This document shows positions 1 to 6,627 of a DNA stretch of 8,181 nucleotides, piece after piece. The DNA comes from Desulfobacteraceae bacterium (lineage in GTDB: Bacteria; Desulfobacterota; Desulfobacteria; Desulfobacterales; SURF-7): assembly GCA_030619585.1 (NCBI GenBank), contig JAUXBD010000038.1, positions 1-8,181 on the forward strand. The letters run 5' to 3'. The notes under the pieces were generated by a model, which saw only the letters and a list, made by a program, of their open reading frames with translations, ran no database searches and was not told the origin of the DNA. Made by a program: the position numbers and the translations under genes. Within the stretch, counting starts at the first letter, position 1. Every line of letters starts with the position of its first letter.

Positions 1-331
1 CTTTTTTTGTTTCAACAATCCGAATTGTTTTAACAGATGCCCCTAACTTTTCTGCAAATTTAATTGCCGCCATTGTGGGATTGCCATCTTCATCAAAACC
101 CACCTTTTCCGGCGGACCGATAATTTCAGTTTTCTGAGATTTTTGTTTGTCAGCCACATCTTTAACTTTTACACAAAGCCGTTTCGGGGTTCCGTAGGTT
201 TTCACACTTCCATGCCCGATCCTTGCATCAGACAATTTTTGCAAAAGATTTGATGACAGCGCTTTCAGGGCGGGCTCTATATAACCTGCCGGGATCTCTT
301 CCGTTCCTATCTCAAGTAATAAATCGTTCAT
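1..331 (-). CDS. glyS: Glycine--tRNA ligase beta subunit, N-terminal part (cut by window edge)
   Basis: This is the start of the beta subunit of the bacterial alpha2/beta2 glycyl-tRNA synthetase, which charges tRNA-Gly with glycine in the cytoplasm. The beta chain mainly serves tRNA recognition. About 110 residues are visible. The protein opens with MNDLLLEIGTEEIPAGYIEP, the hallmark GlyS N-terminus, followed by a TYGTPKRL segment and IIGPP, both typical of the family. The full protein is normally near 690 residues, so most of it lies beyond position 1. The ATG at 329-331 is preceded by AAGGA (341-345) at 9 nt spacing. It lies 55 bp after the glyQ stop, so the two subunits are almost certainly co-transcribed. 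The identification is firm; only the length is unknown. Confidence 0.96.
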   Translation of the reverse strand, partial: MNDLLLEIGTEEIPAGYIEPALKALSSNLLQKLSDARIGHGSVKTYGTPKRLCVKVKDVADKQKSQKTEIIGPPEKVGFDEDGNPTMAAIKFAEKLGASVKTIRIVETKK

Positions 332-343
332 ATGTGGGTATCC

Positions 344-379
344 TTAATTGGTTATATTGGTTTAATTGGTTGGATTTGT
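344..379. repeat. Short 9-bp tandem repeat in the glyQ-glyS gap
   Basis: On the plus strand there are consecutive 9-mers TTAATTGGT, TATATTGGT, TTAATTGGT and a degenerate TGGATTTGT. The first and third are identical. On the coding strand this reads as ACCAATTAA-type units running directly into the glyS Shine-Dalgarno. It may be a neutral microsatellite-like tract or may affect initiation at glyS. Nothing in the sequence distinguishes these. Confidence 0.6.
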
Positions 380-386
380 TAACTTC

Positions 387-1295
387 TCATCCTCTTATCT
401 TCTCAGCTTCTTCCCTTTTTATAACCTGCTGTTTAAGAAGCGGGAACCCCATATTCTCCCTTTGTTCCAAATATCCTTTGGCACATGCCCTGGCAAGATT
501 TCTAATCCTTGCAATATAGCCTGTTCTTTGGGTAACACTTATTGCGCCCCTGGCATCAAGAAGATTAAAAGTATGTGAACATTTCAAACAGTATTCGTAG
601 GCGGGCAAAACCAGGGACTCTTTTATCACCCTTTGTGCCTCTTTTTCATATTCAGTGAAAAAGTTAAACAGCATATCAACATCAGCCTGTTCAAAGTTAT
701 ATGTTGACTGCTCAACCTCCTGATGATGATGCAGATCACCGTAGGTTAGATCATTGTTCCACACAAGATCGTATACATTATCAATCCCCTGTAGATACAT
801 GGCAATCCTTTCCAGACCATATGTGATCTCTACTGATACAGGATGCAGCTCAATACTTCCTGCTATCTGAAAATAGGTAAACTGTGTAACCTCCATACCG
901 TCCAGCCACACCTCCCAACCAAGACCTGAAGCGCCAAGTGTGGGCGATTCCCAGTCATCCTCTACGAACCGGATATCATGATCAAGTGGATCCACTCCAA
1001 GGATTTTAAGGCTTTGAAGATACAAATTCTGTACATTGGAAGGAGACGGCTTTAACATCACCTGGAACTGGTAATAGTGCTGCAGCCGGTTCGGATTTTC
1101 ACCATAACGTCCGTCAGTGGGCCGCCTGGAAGGCTGAACATAAGCAACATCCCACGGCTCCGGGCCAAGGGCTTTTAGAAGAGTTGCCGGATGAAATGTT
1201 CCTGCCCCCACCTCTGTATCATAAGGTTGAACCAGAACACACCCTTTGCGTGCCCAAAATTTTTGCAATGATAATATTACGTCCTGAAAATTCAT
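387..1295 (-). CDS. glyQ: Glycine--tRNA ligase alpha subunit
   Basis: This is the catalytic alpha subunit of tetrameric glycyl-tRNA synthetase, a class II enzyme that activates glycine with ATP and transfers it to tRNA-Gly. It has 302 residues, the usual family size. Visible family blocks are MNFQDVILSLQKFW at the start, QPSRRPTDGRYGENPNR (about 54-70), VEDDWESPTLGASGLGWEVW (about 111-130), and class II motif 3 with GLER at 160-163. An in-frame ATG 18 codons upstream (1349) exists, but that extension (MKTYKESRSN...) does not look like GlyQ. The ATG at 1293-1295 has AAGGAA at 7 nt and gives the canonical N-terminus. glyS follows after 55 bp. Upstream lies a 181-bp gap holding a long palindrome and a possible promoter, so glyQS may be partly uncoupled from the kinase and recO genes. 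No T-box features are visible in that gap. Confidence 0.97.
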   Translation of the reverse strand: MNFQDVILSLQKFWARKGCVLVQPYDTEVGAGTFHPATLLKALGPEPWDVAYVQPSRRPTDGRYGENPNRLQHYYQFQVMLKPSPSNVQNLYLQSLKILGVDPLDHDIRFVEDDWESPTLGASGLGWEVWLDGMEVTQFTYFQIAGSIELHPVSVEITYGLERIAMYLQGIDNVYDLVWNNDLTYGDLHHHQEVEQSTYNFEQADVDMLFNFFTEYEKEAQRVIKESLVLPAYEYCLKCSHTFNLLDARGAISVTQRTGYIARIRNLARACAKGYLEQRENMGFPLLKQQVIKREEAEKIRG

Positions 1296-1302
1296 TTTTT
1301 GA

Positions 1303-1308
1303 TTCCTT
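1303..1308 (-). promoter_or_regulatory. glyQ ribosome binding site
   Basis: AAGGAA on the minus strand lies 7 nt before the ATG at 1293-1295. It favours this start over the in-frame ATG at 1349, and the protein homology agrees. Confidence 0.8.
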
Positions 1309-1362
1309 AAATAACAAATGTTGGAACGACTTTCTTTATAAGTTTTCAATAACTCGGTGGAG

Positions 1363-1445
1363 CCTGCTGGTGATAAAATTGAAAATTTCTGACTGTTTGA
1401 GCCTGTTAGCGAGTTTCAGACATTTTCAATTTTATTATCAGCAGG
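1363..1445. repeat. Long imperfect palindrome between the GHMP kinase gene and glyQ
   Basis: The arms at 1363-1392 and 1416-1445 are reverse complements at 27 of 30 positions by eye, around a 23-nt loop (1393-1415). Each arm carries CCTGCTG at its outer end and ATAAAATTGAAAAT inside. Two of the three mismatches would be G-U pairs if the plus strand were RNA. The loop repeats the arm entry word: GAGCCTG at 1360-1366 recurs at 1399-1405. AACTCG at 1351-1356 is complementary to CGAGTT at 1410-1415. Neither side is followed by a T-run, so it does not look like a standard intrinsic terminator. It may be a dispersed palindromic element (REP- or MITE-like) or a structured leader. Only one copy is in this window. 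The rest of the 1296-1476 gap shows no gene. Confidence 0.8.
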
Positions 1446-1461
1446 CGGAACTGATCTTCAA
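1434..1461 (-). promoter_or_regulatory. Possible sigma-70 promoter for glyQS
   Basis: On the minus strand TTGAAG (1456-1461, four of six to consensus) and GATAAT (1434-1439, five of six) are 16 bp apart. The -10 element lies inside the outer palindrome arm. Transcription would start within that arm and give a leader of roughly 130 nt before glyQ. The spacing is slightly short and the -35 weak, so this is only a candidate. Confidence 0.3.
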
Positions 1462-1476
1462 TTGGTTACCACCCAC

Positions 1477-2574
1477 TTATTGAGAAGTTACTTCTCTCTC
1501 ACTTCTTACCCCTTCAGGATCTATCCTTGCATCAAGAAGGGATGCACCGTTCCTTTTAGAAAGAATTTTGCTCCATATATCCTTTAGTCTGCTTATATCC
1601 TCAGCCTCGCCAAGAGCCCATAAACAACCTCCGCCCCCTGCGCCTGTAAATCTTGCACCGCAGTTGTTGATAGCAGCTGACTCAACAAGCATATCTCCCA
1701 TATCATCGAGCACATCCGGTGTCATCCTTTTTCTTATGGCAGTTTCAAGGTTCATTAGTTCGCATGCTTTTTTATAGTTGCCGGAAGAAAACTCATCAAT
1801 GAATCTTTGTGTATAAGAAACTATCTTTCTCCACTGATCACGGTTCTTGCCTGAAAGAAACTGACGGACCCATCTTCCGTTAATATCTTTTGACTCATGG
1901 GGTATCCCGCAATAGGCTATGACCATATGCTTTTCCAGACTATTATGGGATGCTCTTTTTCTCACAACTTTTTTTCTAAACTTGGATTTGTCAGCACCTG
2001 CCTGCCAGTACCATGCATTAACCCCTCCGTGAGCGGCTGATAGCTGGTCCTGCATTCCGCACGGCACACCAGCCACGCTCTCTTCTATAGTATGGGCAAG
2101 CACAGCTGTTTCTCGTATGGAAAGGGGTTGTTCGCCTTTTAGTTCAAAAACCTTTGCAAATGCAAAAACAAGTGCGACGGCTGCTGAAGATGAGCCACCC
2201 AGGGCGCTTCTTGGAGGGGAGGAGGAGTCTATGTGAATATGCACTCCCCCTGCCCTGAAATATGCTGCGATTGCAAACATAAGCCCCAGGGGATGATCAA
2301 ATGGCGCATCATCCATATGGTACACTGCATCTTTAAACCCCCTTGATGAAATTTTTACCATATTATCATCATATGGCAAAAGACTAACTTTGGTTCTTAA
2401 ATTGACAGCGATATTAAAAGTACACGGGTTAAGGTGTCTTAAAGGATAGTTAAATATACTTATATCAAGTGTCCCGCCCATGTCTATCCTGCACGGGGCC
2501 GATGCTGCAATCAAGTTTGACTTTAGTATGTTTCCGATCTCGGGCATATTTAATTCCGAACATTTAGCGCACAT
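1477..2574 (-). CDS. GHMP-family sugar kinase, substrate unknown
   Basis: This is a small-molecule kinase of the GHMP superfamily (galactokinase, homoserine kinase, mevalonate kinase, phosphomevalonate kinase), presumably cytoplasmic and ATP-dependent. It has 365 residues. All three family motifs are visible: an N-terminal SAPCRIDMGGTLD (25-37), the ATP-binding glycine/serine loop PPRSALGGSSSAA (120-132), and the C-terminal glycine-rich block CGARFTGAGGGGC (305-317). GMQDQ at 173-177 supplies the likely catalytic Asp176 and recalls heptose-7-phosphate kinase and fucokinase-type enzymes. That makes a sugar or sugar phosphate the likelier acceptor, but this is inference. No partner pathway gene is adjacent. 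The start is uncertain: the ATG at 2574, 21 bp after the recO stop, has no clear Shine-Dalgarno, whereas the in-frame ATG at 2547 (codon 10) has GGAA at 6 nt. The catalytic domain is intact with either start. Confidence 0.88.
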   Translation of the reverse strand: MCAKCSELNMPEIGNILKSNLIAASAPCRIDMGGTLDISIFNYPLRHLNPCTFNIAVNLRTKVSLLPYDDNMVKISSRGFKDAVYHMDDAPFDHPLGLMFAIAAYFRAGGVHIHIDSSSPPRSALGGSSSAAVALVFAFAKVFELKGEQPLSIRETAVLAHTIEESVAGVPCGMQDQLSAAHGGVNAWYWQAGADKSKFRKKVVRKRASHNSLEKHMVIAYCGIPHESKDINGRWVRQFLSGKNRDQWRKIVSYTQRFIDEFSSGNYKKACELMNLETAIRKRMTPDVLDDMGDMLVESAAINNCGARFTGAGGGGCLWALGEAEDISRLKDIWSKILSKRNGASLLDARIDPEGVRSEREVTSQ

Positions 2575-2595
2575 AGCAAAGTGGAAAACATCGCC

Positions 2596-3369
2596 TCAAA
2601 TTCCTGCTTTACGAATTTTTTGTAAAAACCTAAGGCTATTTGGCTGTTTTCCAAGATGATAAGGTACAAAAGCCTCTAAAAATTTCAGCCCTTCATCCAA
2701 GGCCACAGGAGTATACCTTATTCGCTGGGCTTTTTCAAAATCACTGCTGCCGCTCCAAAGAAGCTGTTTAATGGTTCCCTTTGAGAGATATATTTTCCCG
2801 AAAGAATTCAAACTGCATTTTTCGCATACAAGACCTCCCTTTGCAAGATCAAACATAATGCTGTTTTTTTCCATCTTTTCTGTTTCAATGTTACATATGC
2901 TGCACTGTGACAGGCTTGGGGAAAGGCCTGCCAGGGCTAAAAACTTCATCTGAAACAAAATGCTAAGTTCCTCTCCTGTAGAAAATCCGGAATCAAGTTT
3001 TGCAAAAACATGCAACAACAGATGAAAAAGTTCTGCCTGGGGCCTTGCCTCCTCAAGCCACTGGCTTATCATCTCTGTCCAGTAACTTGCATAAGCGGTT
3101 CTCTTGATGTCCTTCCTGATATTTGAAAATGGCTGCTTCACTACAGCCTCTTTTAGAATCAGAAGGCCCTTGCCCCGACCTCTTGTGAATACAGCCTGGA
3201 GAACCGAAAAAAGCTCAAGAATACCGGCAAAGCGCTGGGTGCTTTTTTTTGCAGATTTTGCTATGGCTGAAATTTTACCCCTGTCTAAGGTAAAAAAAGT
3301 GATAATAAGATCATCGTCACCGTAATCTATGCGACGAAGCATGATGGATAGGGTGGAAAAAGAGCTCAT
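2596..3369 (-). CDS. recO: DNA repair protein RecO
   Basis: RecO works with RecR (and RecF) to load RecA on SSB-coated single-stranded DNA and to anneal strands during gap repair. The protein is about 257 residues, typical of the family. The N-terminal OB-fold region starts with STLSIMLRRIDYGDDDLIIT, matching the usual RecO opening, where an RxxxYGExD-like pattern precedes a ..TLFT strand and GK. A helical domain follows. A four-cysteine zinc site is visible as CSIC (156-159) and CEKC (182-185). The ATG at 3367-3369 is chosen; a TTG two codons upstream (3375) is also in frame. Neither has a good Shine-Dalgarno. The mgtE stop is only 20 bp upstream, so translational coupling is likely. The GHMP kinase gene follows after about 21 bp. 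Confidence 0.94.
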   Translation of the reverse strand: MSSFSTLSIMLRRIDYGDDDLIITFFTLDRGKISAIAKSAKKSTQRFAGILELFSVLQAVFTRGRGKGLLILKEAVVKQPFSNIRKDIKRTAYASYWTEMISQWLEEARPQAELFHLLLHVFAKLDSGFSTGEELSILFQMKFLALAGLSPSLSQCSICNIETEKMEKNSIMFDLAKGGLVCEKCSLNSFGKIYLSKGTIKQLLWSGSSDFEKAQRIRYTPVALDEGLKFLEAFVPYHLGKQPNSLRFLQKIRKAGI

Positions 3370-3389
3370 CTTCAATAATAAACCAATGG

Positions 3390-4742
3390 TTATATACCAA
3401 GCAGGATCGCTGAAATTTGGAAATAGAAATAAACGCTTATAATGTCTATGGAGGTTGTAACAAAAGGGCCTGTGGCCACTGCAGGGTCCACATGTATCCT
3501 GGCAAAAAGCATTGGCACCAAAGATCCCACCAATGCTGCAACCGACATGGAAGTGAGAACGGCAAGTCCTACAGATATTGCCAGCATCTGTTTGCTGTAC
3601 TGGAACTGCGCCACAACTCCTATAAGCAGGCCGTAAACTATTCCCAACAATAGGCCCACTGTGAGCTCTTTTATAACAACCGGCCAGAAATCTCTGATGT
3701 TGATACGCCCGGTTGCAAGTCCCCGCACCACAATTGTTGAGGACTGGGTGCCGACATTTCCTCCCATACCCATTATAATCGGAATGAATGCTGCAAGATA
3801 TGCAAATTTGATTAAGTTTTCCTCAAACATATTTATAATAAAAAATGCAATTACCCCTCCCAGGCAACTTGCAAACAGCCATGGCAGACGTATTCTCGTA
3901 CTGCTCAGCACAGAACGGGTTTCAATATATTCCTCGCCAACACCGGCCATTCTAAGGATGTCTTCCGTTGCTTCAGCCCTGAAAATATCTATAACATCGT
4001 CCACAGTTACAATACCCACAAGCTTGTTTGTTTCATCAACAACCGGAACAGCCAGGATATCATACCGTGCAACAATTTTTGCAACCTCTTCCTGGTCCAT
4101 ATCAGTCTGGACAGAAAAAACATCTGTTGTCATGAACTCCTTAATTGGTGTTGCAGAATGAACAACAACAAGCTGCCTCAAAGAACTTACACCCACCAGC
4201 CTTTCATACTCATCCACAACATAAAGGTAAAAGGGCATCTCCACATCAAGATTCTCATTTTGAAGGGATTCTATCACCTCTTTAGCGGTTGTATCCTCCT
4301 TAATGGCAATAAAATCCGGGACCATGATACCGCCTGCTGTATCATCATCGTAACTGAGCAGGCCTTCAACCTCCTCAGAGCCCTCATTTTTCATCGCTTC
4401 AAGGAGGGCATCGGATTTGTCCCCAGGCAGTTTGCCTATAAGATCAGCAACATCATCGGTCGGCATATGCTCCAGAATCACAACAACATCGTCAAAGTTC
4501 ATGGCCTCTATGAGGTCCAGAAGGATATTCTCTTCCAACTCACTGAAAAGTATACCTTTATGCTCAACATCCTCAATCATATTAAAAAGCTTGTGCTGGT
4601 TAACAAGGGGTAGAGAACGAAAAACAATAGACAGGTCTGCTGCATGGGTCTTGTTGACAATCTTACGCAGGTGGGTAACAGCCCCCCTTCTTAGCAGCCT
4701 CTTTATACTGTCAACAAGTATCTTGTTACGATCATTATGCAT
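3390..4742 (-). CDS. mgtE: Magnesium transporter MgtE
   Basis: This is an inner-membrane Mg2+ channel gated by cytoplasmic magnesium. Its 450 residues match the family length. Order of parts: MgtE N-terminal superhelical domain (about 34-134, with repeated MPTDDVADLI-type helices), two CBS domains (about 138-195 and 200-256, with MTTDVFSV and GIVTVDDVIDIF), a connecting helix, and five hydrophobic segments from about 287 to the C-terminus. The pore signature is clear as IPIIMGMGGNVGTQSS (320-335). DPAVATGPFVTTSID (419-433) is the last conserved block; Asp433 appears to match the selectivity aspartate (Asp432 in the Thermus thermophilus protein, from memory). The family's usual Gly shortly after it appears to be Ser436. 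The ATG at 4740-4742 has only a weak purine stretch upstream. rodZ ends 37 bp before it and recO starts 20 bp after it. I see no Mg2+ riboswitch in the short leader. Confidence 0.96.
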   Translation of the reverse strand: MHNDRNKILVDSIKRLLRRGAVTHLRKIVNKTHAADLSIVFRSLPLVNQHKLFNMIEDVEHKGILFSELEENILLDLIEAMNFDDVVVILEHMPTDDVADLIGKLPGDKSDALLEAMKNEGSEEVEGLLSYDDDTAGGIMVPDFIAIKEDTTAKEVIESLQNENLDVEMPFYLYVVDEYERLVGVSSLRQLVVVHSATPIKEFMTTDVFSVQTDMDQEEVAKIVARYDILAVPVVDETNKLVGIVTVDDVIDIFRAEATEDILRMAGVGEEYIETRSVLSSTRIRLPWLFASCLGGVIAFFIINMFEENLIKFAYLAAFIPIIMGMGGNVGTQSSTIVVRGLATGRINIRDFWPVVIKELTVGLLLGIVYGLLIGVVAQFQYSKQMLAISVGLAVLTSMSVAALVGSLVPMLFARIHVDPAVATGPFVTTSIDIISVYFYFQISAILLGI

Positions 4743-4779
4743 ATAGATTGCCCGCTTGGTCTTTATTATCTAAAACAAA

Positions 4780-5526
4780 CTAAGGAATCTGAATATTTAC
4801 CATCTGGCCGTTACTATCCGACACCCTAAATGGTTTATCGTTTACGAATAACCTGACAGCACTGGTTTTGCCTAAAAGGATATTAAACCCTGAAGATGCT
4901 GCAAACTCAAGTCGATCTCCAGGATGCAGATTATAGCTCTGGGGGTCTTGATTGTCCACGATTATTTTAAGGGTTGTCGCCTCAATTGTATGTATTCTCA
5001 ACAAGATAGTATTGGCTCTTTTTTGAGACGCCCTTTCTTCCAATGTCCCTTCCACGTTGTTGCCTTCAGCATTCAATACTTCTTTATCATTAAGGATCTG
5101 TTCTACTTGATCCAACTGATCCTCTTCTATTATGTCCGGTTGCGGGGATATTACAAATACAGATAAAATTATAACCAGTATCATTGCGCAAATTAAGATA
5201 AACACCTGCTGCCAGGTTGCTTCCCGCTTTCCAAGCCTATCAGATTCAAACCCCGCAGACTTTTTGTATTCATCAAGACTTGCATTATAGAATTGCACTG
5301 TTTTATCTTTATCAACTCCCACAAAGTCAGCATAGGCCCTTAAAAACCCTTTTACAAACACAGCGGTGGGCAGCTTATCATGCTCTTCATTTTCAATATG
5401 TTCAACAAGCTTTGCTTGAATTTTTATGGCATTGGCAACTGCCTCAAGGCTTATCTGCTTATCCTGCCTTGTGTTTTTCAGATACTGACCGAAAGATACT
5501 CTGTTTTGATCATTTTCGGAAGTCAT
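4780..5526 (-). CDS. rodZ: RodZ-type cell-shape protein (HTH, membrane segment, DUF4115)
   Basis: This bitopic inner-membrane protein is predicted to link MreB filaments to the elongation machinery. The 248 residues divide into a cytoplasmic helix-turn-helix of the RodZ/HTH_25 type (about 10-75, with SFGQYLKNTRQDKQISLEAV and FVKGFLRAYADFVGVD), a basic juxtamembrane stretch, one membrane segment (about 106-127, QVFILICAMILVIILSVFVI), an acidic periplasmic linker (about 130-170), and a C-terminal DUF4115 beta domain (about 173-248, with HPGDRLEFAASSGFNILLGK and VRLFVND). In RodZ the HTH binds MreB, not DNA, so a regulator role is less likely. The ATG at 5524-5526 has AGG about 8 nt upstream. 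surA ends 71 bp before it, and the neighbouring envelope genes suit the role. The architecture is convincing, although rodZ sequences diverge strongly. Confidence 0.87.
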   Translation of the reverse strand: MTSENDQNRVSFGQYLKNTRQDKQISLEAVANAIKIQAKLVEHIENEEHDKLPTAVFVKGFLRAYADFVGVDKDKTVQFYNASLDEYKKSAGFESDRLGKREATWQQVFILICAMILVIILSVFVISPQPDIIEEDQLDQVEQILNDKEVLNAEGNNVEGTLEERASQKRANTILLRIHTIEATTLKIIVDNQDPQSYNLHPGDRLEFAASSGFNILLGKTSAVRLFVNDKPFRVSDSNGQMVNIQIP

Positions 5527-5597
5527 ATTGGTGCCTGCTTGGCTGATTAAATCCCAAAACCCTTACTTTATGGTCTGTCTTGCATAAAGGTAGAAGT

Positions 5598-6614
5598 CTA
5601 TTGTATAATTTTTATATGCGCACCTTCTCTAAGTCCCTCAAGCCATTCCTGGAATTTCTTGTCAACTATTTCATTGTAAAGCTTTTCCTCAATTTCAAGT
5701 GATGCATCTTCAAAAGATTTTCCTTTTTCTTTTATTATCATCTCAACAAAAAATATCTGAAAGCCTTGATCTGTATCAAGTATGGATGTGAACTCACCCT
5801 CCTTCATACCTGCTATCTCCTTTTGCAGCTGCGGAGAAAATACATCTATTGAAATTACCCCCAAATCCCCGCCCTTTGAAGCATTGTGCAGCTCAGAAAA
5901 GGTGCCGGCAACATCTCCAAAAGATCCGCCCTGCCTTAAGCTTTCCAGGGCCTTTTCCATTTTTTCGAAAACACTGTCCTTTTCTTGTTTACTGGCCTGG
6001 TCGGGAACTTGCTTAAAAATATTTCTTAAGTGGTATTTCGATTTTCCCTCATACTGTTCTTTATTGCTGTCATAATACTTTTTTATATCATTTTTTGTAA
6101 TTACAATTTTTGATTTGATTTTATAGTTTACCAGCTTTGATTTAAGCATCTGTTGTCTAAGTTTCTCTTTATACTCCTCTATGCTTGAGCCCTCGCTGGC
6201 CAGAACCTTTCTTAAATCCTCATCTGTAAAAAAATTCGCCTCCTTAACCCTCTCTATTGCGCTATCTATCTCATTTTCATCTATTACTATATCCAGTTGT
6301 TTTATCTCCTGTTCCGTTAACTTCATGTCAATCATCTGGTTTAGAGTTTCCGCCCTTACCTTGAAAACCATCTTACGCTGCTTTTCAGGCGAGTACCCAA
6401 GAGACATAATTTTTTTTTCATAGGGATTGATAACCTCTTTAAGCTCCATAAGCGTAATAATGTCATCGTTAACCACAGCTACAATCCTGTCCACAACGTT
6501 AGGTTCCTGAGCTTTGACAGAATATGAAAAGACCAGAAGGATCAAACACAACAGTAAAGCTTTTTTGCTACACCAATAACTGCCGGTTATCTTTTTATTG
6601 TTGTTATGGATCAT
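5598..6614 (-). CDS. surA: SurA-like periplasmic chaperone with degenerate parvulin domain
   Basis: This is a predicted periplasmic chaperone for outer-membrane proteins. The chosen 338-residue product has a signal peptide (KK, then ALLLCLILLVFSYSV, likely cut after VKA at 35), a SurA N-terminal domain (about 39-171, starting VVDRIVAVVNDDIIT), one parvulin-type domain (about 192-293) and a C-terminal helix that completes the chaperone core. E. coli SurA has two parvulin domains, so this is the shorter one-domain form. GGDLG (248-252) and the FGDVAGTFSE block confirm the parvulin fold. The usual active-site histidines, in HIL and G(F/W)H contexts, appear as Asn198 (RNIF) and Gln286 (GFQIF), so isomerase activity is doubtful. 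The ATG at 6614 is preferred over an in-frame ATG at 6671: it has AAGGG at 7 nt, sits 13 bp after the upstream gene's stop, and leaves a normal signal peptide. It could equally be named a PpiC/PrsA-type foldase. Confidence 0.88.
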   Translation of the reverse strand: MIHNNNKKITGSYWCSKKALLLCLILLVFSYSVKAQEPNVVDRIVAVVNDDIITLMELKEVINPYEKKIMSLGYSPEKQRKMVFKVRAETLNQMIDMKLTEQEIKQLDIVIDENEIDSAIERVKEANFFTDEDLRKVLASEGSSIEEYKEKLRQQMLKSKLVNYKIKSKIVITKNDIKKYYDSNKEQYEGKSKYHLRNIFKQVPDQASKQEKDSVFEKMEKALESLRQGGSFGDVAGTFSELHNASKGGDLGVISIDVFSPQLQKEIAGMKEGEFTSILDTDQGFQIFFVEMIIKEKGKSFEDASLEIEEKLYNEIVDKKFQEWLEGLREGAHIKIIQ

Positions 6615-6621
6615 ACTAATA

Positions 6622-6626
6622 CCCTT
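6622..6626 (-). promoter_or_regulatory. Ribosome binding site deciding the surA start
   Basis: AAGGG on the minus strand lies 7 nt before the ATG at 6612-6614 and just after the upstream TAA (6628-6630). It supports this start rather than the ATG at 6671, which lies inside the preceding gene. Confidence 0.75.
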
Positions 6627-6627
6627 G

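Noticed and set aside
1296..1349. N-terminal extension of glyQ from the ATG at 1349
   Set aside because: The added 18 residues are not GlyQ-like, and the downstream ATG has AAGGAA and yields the canonical N-terminus.
1296..1476. T-box or other aminoacyl-tRNA-sensing leader for glyQS
   Set aside because: I see no T-box consensus, no specifier-loop layout and no terminator; the palindrome alone does not support this.
1482..1496. GAGAAG-TTA-CTTCTC hairpin at the end of the kinase gene as a terminator
   Set aside because: The stem is 6 bp, lies within coding sequence and is not followed by a T-run.
3661..4161. A 166-codon open frame on the plus strand
   Set aside because: It lies wholly antisense to mgtE, whose protein is unmistakable; its translation resembles no family and it has no convincing ribosome binding site. 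The other plus-strand open frames are rejected for the same reason.
5566..5589. Hairpin CTTTATG / CATAAAG between surA and rodZ as a terminator
   Set aside because: The stem is only 7 bp, AT-rich and has a 10-nt loop with no T-run; it would be weak and could easily arise by chance.
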